A stretch of 64,000 nt of DNA from Pseudacidovorax sp. NFM-22 (GTDB lineage: Bacteria > Pseudomonadota > Gammaproteobacteria > Burkholderiales > Burkholderiaceae_C): NCBI RefSeq assembly GCF_021401245.1, contig NZ_JACBFY010000005.1, forward strand, positions 520,288 through 584,287, in the 5' to 3' direction. The notes below the pieces were generated by a model. That model worked only from the letters and a program-made list of their open reading frames with translations, did no database searches and was not told the DNA's origin. Shown here piece by piece: positions 31,053-39,386 of this stretch (position 1 is its first letter; each line of letters starts with the position of its first letter). A program made the translations under genes and the position numbers.

Positions 31053-32018
31053 TCAGAGCTTGACGCGCCCCGAGCGCACCAGCTTCTCCGAACTCGCCAG
31101 CTGCTCCTTAAAGAAGGCGTGCGTGCGATCCGGCGCCCAGCCGACCGAGTCGAAGCCCAGCTCGGCAATCTTGGCCTTGACGTCGGGCAGCAGCACGATC
31201 TCGTTGACCTCCTTCGTGAGCAGGTCCACCACGGCCTTGGGCGTGCCGGCGGGTGCCATCAGCGCCGCCCAGCCCGGCATGTCCACGCCGGGATAGCCGA
31301 GTTCGGCAAAGGTGGGCACGTCGGGATAGCTGGGCGAGCGCTCGGCCGAGGCCACGGCCAGCGTGCGGATGCGACCCGGGTAGCGCTTGGTGCCGCCGAT
31401 GGAGGCGCACACGGCCTGCACCTGGCCGCCGATCACGTCCTGCAGCGCAGGCGCCTCGCCCTTGTAGGGCACATGGATGGTCTCGATGCCGGCCGCCACG
31501 TTGAACAGCTCGCCGACGAAGTGCCCACCCGAGCCCTGCCCGTAGGAGGCGTAGGCGAGCTGCCCCGGCCGGGTCTTGGCCAGCGCCACGTACTGCCGCA
31601 GCGTGGAGGCCGCGAGGTTTTCGCTGATGCCCAGTGCGATGGGCGTGAGCGCGAGCATGCCCACGGTGCTGAAGTCCTCTTGCCGGTAACCCGGCTTGGA
31701 CATCAGCAGCAGGTTGCTGAGAAAGGCGCTATAGGCCAGCAGCAGCGTGTAGCCGTCAGGGGCAGCCCGGGCCACGGTCTGTGCCGCGATGGCACCGGTG
31801 GCGCCGGGCTTGGACTCCACGATCACCGGCTGGCCCAGCCGCTCGGTGAGCTTCTGGCCCACCAGCCGCATCATGATGTCGTGGCCGCCGCCCGGGGGCG
31901 TGGGGATGATGAAGCGGATGACGTTGTTGGGATAGCCCTGCGCCTGGGCCGCCGTGGTGGCGGCGCCGCCCAGGGTGGCCAGGCCGGCCGCCAGCACCTG
32001 TCGCCGGGAAAATTCCAT
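31053..32018 (-). CDS. Bug-family (TctC-like) periplasmic solute receptor
   Basis: The 321-residue receptor begins MEFSRRQVLAAGLATLG, an RR-type signal peptide, followed by YPNNVIRFIIPTPPGGGHD, GQPVIVESKPGATGAIA and APDGYTLLL. ATG 32018 gives the signal peptide directly; a longer frame would start inside the operator. It is a single-gene unit under operator site 9, convergent with the crotonase gene at 30096. The ligand is presumably linked to the regulon's substrate. Confidence 0.9.
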   Translation of the reverse strand: MEFSRRQVLAAGLATLGGAATTAAQAQGYPNNVIRFIIPTPPGGGHDIMMRLVGQKLTERLGQPVIVESKPGATGAIAAQTVARAAPDGYTLLLAYSAFLSNLLLMSKPGYRQEDFSTVGMLALTPIALGISENLAASTLRQYVALAKTRPGQLAYASYGQGSGGHFVGELFNVAAGIETIHVPYKGEAPALQDVIGGQVQAVCASIGGTKRYPGRIRTLAVASAERSPSYPDVPTFAELGYPGVDMPGWAALMAPAGTPKAVVDLLTKEVNEIVLLPDVKAKIAELGFDSVGWAPDRTHAFFKEQLASSEKLVRSGRVKL

Positions 32019-32036
32019 GGTGTGCGTCTCTTTGAT

Positions 32037-32047
32037 TGGTTGAACCA
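32037..32047. promoter_or_regulatory. TGGTTNAACCA operator, site 9
   Basis: TGGTTGAACCA, an exact copy, 18 bp upstream of the Bug gene start at 32018 (minus strand). A GTAGAT sequence abuts it on the upstream side and may be the -10 box; no convincing -35 was found. Confidence 0.75.
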
Positions 32048-32089
32048 TCTACGTTATCAGGACGGAGGCGCCTCGCGCTCGGGAATAAC

Positions 32090-32117
32090 GCGAAGGTGGC
32101 GCCCCGTGTGCCTTCGC
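32090..32117. terminator. Possible hairpin downstream of the DUF6285 operon
   Basis: GCGAAGG (32090-32096) and CCTTCGC (32111-32117) form a 7-bp stem with a 14-base loop, about 90 bp past the DUF6285 stop on the minus strand. No T-run follows. The termination role is only a suggestion. Confidence 0.3.
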
Positions 32118-32205
32118 CGGCAGCGGATGCATGGCGTTGACTGGCCTTCGGGTGCGCTTCACGAGTGCGCGCGCCGTCGGCATCTGCGGAGTCGGGCGAG
32201 CATCC

Positions 32206-32637
32206 CTAGCCGCCGGTGTCGCCGCCCGGCTGCACCCAGCGGGGGCTGTTGATGGCAAGCGCATCCCGCAGCCCATCGCGCAGATACGCCAGCAGGGTTG
32301 GCGAATCGAGCGGCAGCCGGCCGGAGGCGATCTCCGCGCGCAGGGCGTCGTCCGGGGCCAGGGCATCCGCTTGCGCCTCTGCGGCCGAGCGCTCACCGAG
32401 CAGCGCGGCCAGCCCGGCCCGCGCCTGCGCGTCGGCCGCCGGGCCAAGGCGCAGCTCACGCGCCACCAGCCGCAGCACGTTGACGCACACCCGCAGCTGG
32501 AAGGCGTGATAGCCGTCCAGCGAGGGGCGCAGTTCCAGGTCGAGGTAGTCGGCCGCGGCATCGAGCAGCACCTCGGCGGGCGGCACCCGTGTGGACACGG
32601 GGCGGTCTTCGGCCTTGCCTGCGGAGGGGGCGCTCAC
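32206..32637 (-). CDS. DUF6285 protein, probable partner of the APH-like kinase (LvaB-like position)
   Basis: The 143-residue helical protein contains PPAEVLLDAAADYLDLELR and YHAFQLRVCVNVLRLVAREL, then LLAYLRDGLRDALAINSPRW at the C-terminus, the pattern I associate with DUF6285. Such genes accompany phosphotransferase-family genes in proteobacteria. In the levulinate pathway the kinase LvaA requires a small partner, LvaB, and this gene holds the same relative position; whether LvaB is a DUF6285 member should be checked. GTG 32637 overlaps the kinase stop (GTGA). It is the last gene of the 37557-32206 operon. Confidence 0.82.
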   Translation of the reverse strand: MSAPSAGKAEDRPVSTRVPPAEVLLDAAADYLDLELRPSLDGYHAFQLRVCVNVLRLVARELRLGPAADAQARAGLAALLGERSAAEAQADALAPDDALRAEIASGRLPLDSPTLLAYLRDGLRDALAINSPRWVQPGGDTGG

Positions 32638-33653
32638 GGCGCCATCTCCAGCGGCGCGACCAGGTTCAGAAAGTCCCACAGCGGCTCCTCCATGCGGCGG
32701 CCGATGGCGGCCAGTTCCAGGCTGGCGGGGCGGCCGTCGGGCCGCTTCTGGCTGCCGCGGCGGGCGCAGGCGATGGCCCACTTGAGATTGGCGAAGGCCT
32801 CCCAGAAGCGCACCCGCTGCGGGTCGACGGGCTGCCCGGAAGCCGACTCATAGGCGGCATAGAGCGCCTCGCGCGCGCCGAAGCCGCCCACTTCGCCCGG
32901 GCCGCCGAATCGCCAGGTGCGCATGCACAGCACGCCCAGGTCCTGCATGGGATCGCCGATGCGGGCGATCTCCCAGTCCAGCACGCAGCACACACCGTCC
33001 GGCCCGACGACGAGGTTGCCGGTGCGGAAGTCGGCATGCACCAGCGCCGGCGCCACCGGCGGCGGCAGGTGGCGGCCGATCCAGGCCATGGCATGGTCGA
33101 GCGCGGCATGGCGCACGCCGCAGCCATCGAGCAGGGCGCGGTAGGCCGCCAGTTCCTGCGCCGGCGTGAAGGCCTGCAGGAAGGACAGCCCGCGGATGGG
33201 CGTGCGATGGATCGTGGCGAGGATCTCGCCGCACTGGCCCGCCATGCGGGTGCGGGCAGCTGCGAAGGCCTCGTCGCGCAGGATGCGCCGGCCCAGCGTC
33301 TCGCCGGCCACGCGCCGGGTGACGTAGCCCTCACCCAGGCCGTCCTCGGGCGCGAGCACCGCCTCCACCACGGGCGCGGGCGTGCCGGCGGCGCGGGCGG
33401 CCTGCATCAGCGCCGCCTCCTGCGGGCCGTTCAGCTTGGGCACCTGGCCGGCGGCGGCACCGAGTGGGGGCGTCTGCTGCAGGATCAGCGGCTGCGGCGG
33501 CGCGCCCGGCACGGCCCAGTCGAAGGACCAGGTGGCCTTGGTCCCGCCGGCCGTCAGCCGCTGCAGGCCACGCACCTCGCCGGTCGAACCGGAGCGGCGC
33601 GCCAGCACACGGCCCAGCGCGTCCGCGACTTCGTCGCTTGGCGACGCGGCCAT
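32634..33653 (-). CDS. APH-like acyl-CoA kinase/phosphotransferase, LvaA-like
   Basis: The 339-residue aminoglycoside-phosphotransferase-fold protein has RLTAGGTKATWSFDW (glycine-rich loop region), catalytic loop HADFRTGNLVV and metal-binding VLDWEIARIGDPMQDLG. It is related to the 11018 kinase but distinct. With its DUF6285 partner it resembles the LvaAB pair that phosphorylates 4-hydroxyvaleryl-CoA; in ACAD10/11 the same fold phosphorylates longer 4-hydroxyacyl-CoAs. ATG 33653 overlaps the ligase stop by one base, and GTGA links it to DUF6285, so the three gene products are made together. Confidence 0.88.
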   Translation of the reverse strand: MAASPSDEVADALGRVLARRSGSTGEVRGLQRLTAGGTKATWSFDWAVPGAPPQPLILQQTPPLGAAAGQVPKLNGPQEAALMQAARAAGTPAPVVEAVLAPEDGLGEGYVTRRVAGETLGRRILRDEAFAAARTRMAGQCGEILATIHRTPIRGLSFLQAFTPAQELAAYRALLDGCGVRHAALDHAMAWIGRHLPPPVAPALVHADFRTGNLVVGPDGVCCVLDWEIARIGDPMQDLGVLCMRTWRFGGPGEVGGFGAREALYAAYESASGQPVDPQRVRFWEAFANLKWAIACARRGSQKRPDGRPASLELAAIGRRMEEPLWDFLNLVAPLEMAP

Positions 33654-35182
33654 CAGATCTGCCGGCCGGTGTTCTGCCAGAAGGGATCGCGCAGCCGGCG
33701 CTTGAAGATCTTGCCGCTGTCCTCGCGCGGCAGGCTGGCATGGAAGTCGATGCGCCGCGGCACCTTGTAGCGGGCCAGGCGGGCTTCCAGGTAGTGGCGG
33801 ATGTCCGCCTCCGTGAGCTGCGCGCCGGGCTCGCGCTCCACGGCCGCAGCCAGCGACTCGCCGAAGTCCTCGTCCGGAATGCCGAAGACGGCGCAGTCGC
33901 GCACGCCCGGGCACTGGGCCAGCACCATCTCGATCTCCGCGGGATACACGTTGGTGCCACCGAAGATCACCATGTCCGAGCGGCGGTCGCACAGGTACAG
34001 CCGGCCGTCCTTGAGGTAGCCGACGTCGCCCACGCTGATCAGGCCGTCGCGCTCGACGCTGCTGCGCTTGGCGTCGTTGTTGAGGTAGGTGAAGTCGGGA
34101 TAGGCGGACACGCGCATGTAGATCTCGCCGATCTCGCCCTCGGGCACCGGGCGGCCGTCCTCGCCGTAGAAGGCCACGCGCGTGCCCGGCGTGGGGGTGC
34201 CGACCGAGCCGGGGTGCGCCAGCCAGTCCTGCGGCGTGGACAGCGTGGCCGTGCCCACCTCAGTGCCGCCGTAGGTCTCGTAGACCACCGGCCCCCACCA
34301 GTCCATCAGGGCCTGCTTGACCTCACGCGGGCACGGCGCGCCGGTGTGGGTGACCCACTGCAGCGAGCCCACGTCGTAGCGCGCGCGCACCTCGGCCGGC
34401 AGCTTGAGCAGGCGCACGAACATGGTGGGCACCATCACCGCATGGGTGATGCGGTGCCGGGCGATCAGCGCCAGGGTTTCCTCGGCGTCGAACTTGGACT
34501 GCACCACCAGCAGCTCGGCCGCACCGAAGGCCTGGCGGCCATAGGCATTGGGCGAGGCGTGGTACAGCGGGCCGGTGATCAGCGCCCGCACGCCGGGCAC
34601 GAGGCCGTACACGCGCTCGATGATCTCCCGGTAGGCCTGCGCCTGCTCGGGCGTGGAGGGATGGCGCCGCACGCCCTTGGGATGCCCGGTGGTGCCCGAG
34701 GTGTAGATCATGGTCGCGCGGCTCGGCCGCGGCGCCGCGTCCCAGGGCGCGAAGCGTTCGCACCATTGCGGCCAGAGCACGTCGTCGGGCGCGGGTCGGG
34801 CCTGCGCGGCGTCGATGCCGTAGCGCGCCAGCACCTGCGGCGGCGTGGGCACCACGCGCACGACGAGCCCGGCCGGCAGCCGGCCGCGCAGCGGCGCCAG
34901 CAGGTCCGCATGGGCCACCAGCACCTTGGGGCGGGCGTCCTCCAGCACGTAGAGCAGTTCCTCCGCCTTGCCGTGCCAGTTCAGCGGAACCGCGTAGGCA
35001 CCGATGGCGGCCGCCGCCTGCTGCACCTCGAAGAAGGCGAAGTCGTTGCGCAGCAGCAGCGCCACGCAGTCGCCCTCGGCAACGCCCAGCTCGGCCATAC
35101 CGGTGGCTGCGCGCCGGGCCTGCAATTGCACCTGCGACCGGGGCACGCCCTGGTCATCCAGATAGATCATGGCTTCGTTCAT
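33653..35182 (-). CDS. AMP-forming acyl-CoA ligase
   Basis: The 509-residue ANL-superfamily enzyme has the P-loop MIYTSGTTGHPKGVRR near residue 175, YETYGGTEVG, the hinge GDVGYLKDGRLYLCDRRSDM and the C-terminal catalytic Lys in EDSGKIFKRRL. It activates a carboxylic acid to its CoA thioester via acyl-AMP. The operon also encodes two acyl-CoA dehydrogenases, a kinase and DUF6285, so it likely feeds that branch (a LvaE-like position). A second ligase is at 37702. Confidence 0.92.
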   Translation of the reverse strand: MNEAMIYLDDQGVPRSQVQLQARRAATGMAELGVAEGDCVALLLRNDFAFFEVQQAAAAIGAYAVPLNWHGKAEELLYVLEDARPKVLVAHADLLAPLRGRLPAGLVVRVVPTPPQVLARYGIDAAQARPAPDDVLWPQWCERFAPWDAAPRPSRATMIYTSGTTGHPKGVRRHPSTPEQAQAYREIIERVYGLVPGVRALITGPLYHASPNAYGRQAFGAAELLVVQSKFDAEETLALIARHRITHAVMVPTMFVRLLKLPAEVRARYDVGSLQWVTHTGAPCPREVKQALMDWWGPVVYETYGGTEVGTATLSTPQDWLAHPGSVGTPTPGTRVAFYGEDGRPVPEGEIGEIYMRVSAYPDFTYLNNDAKRSSVERDGLISVGDVGYLKDGRLYLCDRRSDMVIFGGTNVYPAEIEMVLAQCPGVRDCAVFGIPDEDFGESLAAAVEREPGAQLTEADIRHYLEARLARYKVPRRIDFHASLPREDSGKIFKRRLRDPFWQNTGRQI

Positions 35183-35243
35183 GGCCGTCTTGCTCTGCTC
35201 GTTGTCTCTGATGTTTCTATCGGGGGCTGGTCATCGGCGCCCG

Positions 35244-36380
35244 TCACGCCGCCAGCGCGGTCGCCAGCCGCGCCGTATGGGCACCGCTGTCGCCGAACAG
35301 CTGGTCCATCACGTGGATGCGGCGCAGGCAGTGGCCGACGGCGTATTCCTCGGTCATGCCGATACCCCCGTGCAGCTGGATGGCGCCATGCGCCACCTCG
35401 CGTGCATGGCGGCCGACGCACAGCTTGGCACGGTGCAGGTCGAGGCTCGACTCGTCGCCCTCGGGCAGATCGACCGCGACCGCGGCGGCCATGGCCATGC
35501 TGCGGGCCATCTCCAGGTCCACGCGCATCTCGGCCACCCGATGACGCAGCGCCTGGTTCTCGCCGATGGCGCGGCCGAACTGCTTGCGGGTGTGAAGGTA
35601 GTCGACCGCGAGCCGGTTGGCGGTCTCCGCCGCGCCCAGCATGTCGGCGCAGGCGAGCGCGATGCCCATGGCGACCGCACCGTCGATGGCACGGCCGCCC
35701 GCATCGCCGTCGGCGGGTTCGGCCAGGGGACGGGCCGGCACGGCCACCAGCCTCAGTTCGGCGGCCGGCGTGTCGTCCACCAGCCGGTAGGTGCGCCATT
35801 GCAGCCCGGGGGCGCCGGCATCGACGAGGAAGAGCGCACGGCCAGCCGGGCTGTCCGCGCTGCCGTCGATGCGGGCACTGACGATGACGTGGCCGGCCGA
35901 GCCCGCACCGAGCACATGGGCCTTGGCGCCATCAAGCACCCACGCTCCGCCGCGGCGCGTGGCGCGGGTCTCGATCCAGCAGGGCGCGTGCCGGCCGGCG
36001 ATTTCGTCATGGGCCCAGGCCATGCGCGCGCTGCCGTCGGCCAGGGCGGGCAGCCGCTCGGCGCACAGTGCCTCGTCGGCGCCCAGTCGCAGCACCGTCG
36101 CAGCCAACACCTGGGGCAGCAGCGGCTCCAGGCACAGGGCCCCACCCAGGGCCTGCATCACCGGCAGCAGGGCGCGGGCGCCGCCGTCGAAGCCGCCGTG
36201 CGCCGACGGCACCGCCAGCGCGGTGACGCCCAGCTCGGCCAGGTGCTGCCAGGTCTGCGGGTCCTGCCCGCCCTCGCTGGCAGCATGGGCGCGGCGCTGC
36301 TCGAAGCCGTAGCGCTCGGCCATCAGGCGCGTCAGGCTGTCCTGCAGCGCGCGTTGTTCATCGTCGAGTTCGAAATTCAT
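35244..36380 (-). CDS. Acyl-CoA dehydrogenase, likely non-catalytic subunit of an alpha2beta2 enzyme
   Basis: The 378-residue acyl-CoA dehydrogenase homologue begins MNFELDDEQRALQDSLTRLM. It has RKQFGRAIGENQALRHRVAEM and AIQLHGGIGMTEEYAVGHC. The usual C-terminal GTxEI/Q motif is missing: the end reads DQLFGDSGAHTARLA. In actinobacterial steroid degradation, two adjacent genes encode unlike subunits of alpha2beta2 dehydrogenases, one of them degenerate. The neighbouring gene 13 bp upstream encodes the complementary type, so heteromer formation is inferred. Start 36380 matches the family N-terminus. Confidence 0.87.
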   Translation of the reverse strand: MNFELDDEQRALQDSLTRLMAERYGFEQRRAHAASEGGQDPQTWQHLAELGVTALAVPSAHGGFDGGARALLPVMQALGGALCLEPLLPQVLAATVLRLGADEALCAERLPALADGSARMAWAHDEIAGRHAPCWIETRATRRGGAWVLDGAKAHVLGAGSAGHVIVSARIDGSADSPAGRALFLVDAGAPGLQWRTYRLVDDTPAAELRLVAVPARPLAEPADGDAGGRAIDGAVAMGIALACADMLGAAETANRLAVDYLHTRKQFGRAIGENQALRHRVAEMRVDLEMARSMAMAAAVAVDLPEGDESSLDLHRAKLCVGRHAREVAHGAIQLHGGIGMTEEYAVGHCLRRIHVMDQLFGDSGAHTARLATALAA

Positions 36381-36393
36381 CGGGTTCCCTGCC

Positions 36394-37557
36394 TCATCCC
36401 AGGATGGCCTTGGCCAGAATGTCCTTCTGCACTTCGCTGGTGCCGCCGTAGATGCTGGCGGCGCGCGAGTAGAAGTAGCGTGGCACCAGCGGGCCGTGCA
36501 CGAGTTCCTCGTCGCCCTCGCGCTGCTCCAGGCCGGCCGGACCGGCGAGCCGCGCCAGCAGCGCATTCACCGCCTGCTGCAGCGCCACGCCCTTGAGCTT
36601 GAGCACCGACGCGAAGGCCGGCAGCGCCTGCTGCTCGGCGGGGGTGAGCAGGAAGCGGTAGTTGGTCAGCTCGAGTGCGCGGATCTCCGCATCGAGTGCC
36701 GCCATCTCGGCGCGCAGCCCGGCATCGTCGATCAGCCGCCCGCCTTGGGGCAGCGCCGGGGCCGCCATGTGGCGTGCAAGGTCCAGCCGCTCGCGGCACA
36801 GCCCGACGTTGGCGATGCCGGTGCGCTCGTTGCCGAGCAGGAACTTGGCGCAGTCCCAGCCCTTGTTCTCCTCGCCCACCAGGTTGGCCACGGGCACCTG
36901 CACGTCGTCGAAGAACACCTCGTTGAGGTGGTGGCCACCGTCGATGGAGCGGATGGGGCGGATGGTGATGCCGGGCGACTTCAGGTCGATCAGCAGGAAG
37001 GAGATGCCGGCCTGCTTGCGGGCTTCGGGGTCGGTGCGCACCAGCGCGAACACCCAGTCGGCGAGGTGGGCGGTGGTGGTCCAGATCTTCTGCCCGTTGA
37101 CCACATAGTGGTCGCCCCGGCGCTCGGCGCGGGTGCGCAGCGAGGCCAGGTCCGAGCCGGCACCCGGTTCCGAGAAGCCCTGGCAGAACCACAGGTCGAG
37201 GTTGGCGAGCCGCGGCAGAAAGTGGTCGCACTGCGCCGGCGTGCCGAACTTCATCAGCACCGGGCCCAGCATGGTGAGGTTGAACACCTGCGGCAGCGGT
37301 GCAGGCGCGCGGTAGAGCTCGTCCATGAGGATCAGACGCTCCATCTGCCCCAGCTCGGCGCCACCATAGCGCGCCGGCCAGTGCGGCGCGGCCCAACCGC
37401 GCTCATTGAGGATGCGCTGCCAGGTCACGGTGTCCTGCTTGCGCGCCGGATGGCCGGCGCGCAGACGCGAGCGGATGTCCGCCGGCAGACGCTCGTCGAT
37501 GAAGGCCCGTACCTCGGCACGGAAGGCGCGCTGCGCCGGTGTGAACTCCAGATCCAT
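36394..37557 (-). CDS. Acyl-CoA dehydrogenase, FadE26/ChsE4-like subunit
   Basis: The 387-residue dehydrogenase has ERGWAAPHWPARYGGAELG, the flavin motif FCQGFSEPGAGSD, VNGQKIWTTTAHLADW and YGGTSEVQKDILAKAILG. The GNERTGIA segment is typical of bacterial dehydrogenases that act on steroid side chains and other bulky acyl-CoAs. It is likely paired with the 35244 product. ATG 37557 was chosen because an AGAGGA box lies nearby. The longer frame from 37614 would begin inside the operator. It is the first gene of the operon controlled by site 10. Confidence 0.9.
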   Translation of the reverse strand: MDLEFTPAQRAFRAEVRAFIDERLPADIRSRLRAGHPARKQDTVTWQRILNERGWAAPHWPARYGGAELGQMERLILMDELYRAPAPLPQVFNLTMLGPVLMKFGTPAQCDHFLPRLANLDLWFCQGFSEPGAGSDLASLRTRAERRGDHYVVNGQKIWTTTAHLADWVFALVRTDPEARKQAGISFLLIDLKSPGITIRPIRSIDGGHHLNEVFFDDVQVPVANLVGEENKGWDCAKFLLGNERTGIANVGLCRERLDLARHMAAPALPQGGRLIDDAGLRAEMAALDAEIRALELTNYRFLLTPAEQQALPAFASVLKLKGVALQQAVNALLARLAGPAGLEQREGDEELVHGPLVPRYFYSRAASIYGGTSEVQKDILAKAILG

Positions 37558-37606
37558 CCAGTCCTCTCGATGGGGCCGGCCCGGAAAGGCGGCCCGCAGA
37601 AAATTA

Positions 37607-37617
37607 TGGTTCAACCA
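37607..37617. promoter_or_regulatory. TGGTTNAACCA operator, site 10
   Basis: TGGTTCAACCA, an exact copy, 49 bp upstream of the acyl-CoA dehydrogenase start at 37557 (minus strand). It should control the five-gene operon down to DUF6285 at 32206. An AATCAT sequence abuts it on the upstream side; the -35 is unclear. Confidence 0.75.
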
Positions 37618-37701
37618 ATGATTGATGGCAATGGCGGCGGACCCGGGTGCCGCGGCGCCCTCCGCCCCTGAATGGGGTCGAACGCCGGGCCCCGGCCGGC
37701 T

Positions 37702-39246
37702 TCAGACGATGCGGCTGCTGCGGCCGCTCCAGTAACGCTCGCGCAGGAGCCGCTTGTAGAGCTTGCCGTTGTCCTGGCGTGGCATCTGGGCCTCGAAGTC
37801 GATGCTGCGCGGACACTTGAGCGCGGCCAGGCGCGAGCGGCAGAAGGCCAGCAGTTCCGCTTCCAGCGCGGGGCCGGCTTGGTCCATGTCCACCGGCTGG
37901 ACCACGGCCTTCACTTCTTCGCCGAATTCGGCGTTGGGCACGCCGAACACGGCCACGTCCATGACCTTCGGATGCAGCGTGAGCACCCCCTCGGCCTCCT
38001 GCGGATAGATGTTCACCCCGCCCGAGATGATCATGTAGGCCTTGCGGTCCGTGAGGTAGAGATAGCCTTCCTCGTCAAGGTAGCCCACGTCGCCCAGGGT
38101 GGACCAGCCCTGCGCGTTGAACACGCCCTCGGTCTTGCCGGGGTCGTTGTGGTAGGTGAAGCGACGGCTTCCCTCGAAGTAGATGGTTCCGGGCTCGCCG
38201 GGCGGCAGCACCCGGCCCTCGTCGTCCACGATGCGGATGGTGTTGAGCAGCGACCTGCCGACCGAGCCGCGGTGCGACAGCCATTCCTCGGAGGTGATGA
38301 AGGTGCAGCCCGAGCCTTCCGAGCCGCTGTACTGCTCGACGATGCACGGCCCCCACCAGTCGATCATCTGCTGCTTGACGTCCACCGGGCAGGGTGCCGC
38401 GGCATGCAGGGCGCAGCGCAGCGAGGACACGTCATAGGACGCGCGCACCTCGGTGGGCAGCTTGAGCATGCGTACGAACATCGTCGGCACCACCTGCGTG
38501 TGCGTCACGCCGAAGCGCTGGACGGCGGCAAGGAACCCCTCGGGGTCGAACTTCTCCATCACCACCACGGTGCCGCCCATGCGCTGCACCGTCGTACTGA
38601 AGCCCAGCGGCGCCGCATGGTAGAGCGGTGCCGGCGAGAGATAGATCGTGTCCTCGTCGAAGCCCAGGGTGCGCGCGAAGGTCGCCATGATGGGCACCAT
38701 GGCCTCGACCGGGTTGTTGGCGAAGGGCACCTTGATGCCCTTGGGCTGACCCGTCGTGCCCGAGGAATACAGCATGTTGTGGCCCCCCACCTCGTCGGCA
38801 ATGGGCGTGTCGGGGCGAGTGCCCGCGGCTTCTTCCCACCGCGCGAAGGCGCCGAAGGATGCGTCCACCGCCAGGCAGTGCGCCACGGCGGGGCAGAGGT
38901 CCGGCAGTTGCAGTGCCACCGTCTGCATGGCCGCCGAGGACACCAGCGCCGCGGCGCCGCAGTCGTTGACGATGTACGCCGCCTCGGCGGCGCTCAGGTG
39001 CGTGCTGATGGGTGTGAAGTACAGCCCCGCACTCATCGCGGCCCAATAGACCTCGTAGAAGCGGAGGTTGTTCTCCATCAGCACGGCGATGTGGTCCCCC
39101 GGGCGCAGCCCGAGGGCACGCAGGAGGTGCGCGCCCTGATTGGCGCGCGCTGTCAACGCGGCGTAGCTGAGGACAGCACCGGTGCCAGCCATGATGACGG
39201 CCGCCTTGTCGGGGTGGCGGAGGGCGGCGAGGCGGGGATGGGTCAT
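37702..39246 (-). CDS. AMP-forming acyl-CoA ligase
   Basis: The 514-residue ANL-superfamily ligase has MLYSSGTTGQPKGIKVPF near residue 160, VEQYSGSEGSG, GDVGYLDEEGYLYLTDRKAYM and the C-terminal Lys motif RQDNGKLYKRLLRERYW. It forms acyl-CoA from a carboxylate, ATP and CoA. It stands alone under operator site 11 and is probably the entry enzyme or a second activation step for a degradation intermediate. ATG 39246 is the family start; open frame further upstream is antisense to other sequence and discarded. Confidence 0.92.
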   Translation of the reverse strand: MTHPRLAALRHPDKAAVIMAGTGAVLSYAALTARANQGAHLLRALGLRPGDHIAVLMENNLRFYEVYWAAMSAGLYFTPISTHLSAAEAAYIVNDCGAAALVSSAAMQTVALQLPDLCPAVAHCLAVDASFGAFARWEEAAGTRPDTPIADEVGGHNMLYSSGTTGQPKGIKVPFANNPVEAMVPIMATFARTLGFDEDTIYLSPAPLYHAAPLGFSTTVQRMGGTVVVMEKFDPEGFLAAVQRFGVTHTQVVPTMFVRMLKLPTEVRASYDVSSLRCALHAAAPCPVDVKQQMIDWWGPCIVEQYSGSEGSGCTFITSEEWLSHRGSVGRSLLNTIRIVDDEGRVLPPGEPGTIYFEGSRRFTYHNDPGKTEGVFNAQGWSTLGDVGYLDEEGYLYLTDRKAYMIISGGVNIYPQEAEGVLTLHPKVMDVAVFGVPNAEFGEEVKAVVQPVDMDQAGPALEAELLAFCRSRLAALKCPRSIDFEAQMPRQDNGKLYKRLLRERYWSGRSSRIV

Positions 39247-39259
39247 GCGCCGTTTCTTA

Positions 39260-39270
39260 TGGTTCAACCA
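39260..39270. promoter_or_regulatory. TGGTTNAACCA operator, site 11
   Basis: TGGTTCAACCA, an exact copy, 13 bp upstream of the ligase ATG at 39246 (minus strand). A TAGTAT -10 candidate lies at 39281-39276, five bases from the operator. Little untranslated leader would remain. Confidence 0.75.
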
Positions 39271-39343
39271 ATCGAATACTAGCACGTCCACGCACGTCGA
39301 GGCTGTCAGGGGAAGTCCCAGGCGAAGCCGCGCAGCGGCCATG

Positions 39344-39365
39344 AAAAAGGGGGCTTGCGCCCCCT
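39344..39365 (-). terminator. Rho-independent terminator of the 43560-39387 operon
   Basis: On the minus strand AGGGGGC-GCAA-GCCCCCT forms a 7-bp GC-rich stem with a tetraloop, followed at once by TTTTT (39348-39344). It lies 22 bp after the acyl-CoA dehydrogenase stop. It is the clearest intrinsic terminator in the window. Confidence 0.88.
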
Positions 39366-39386
39366 GATGGAGTCGGGCCGACCCGT

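Noticed and set aside
37558..37614. Earlier ATG (37614) for the 36394 acyl-CoA dehydrogenase
   Set aside because: It would begin inside operator site 10 and adds residues not typical of the family; ATG 37557 has an AGAGGA box.
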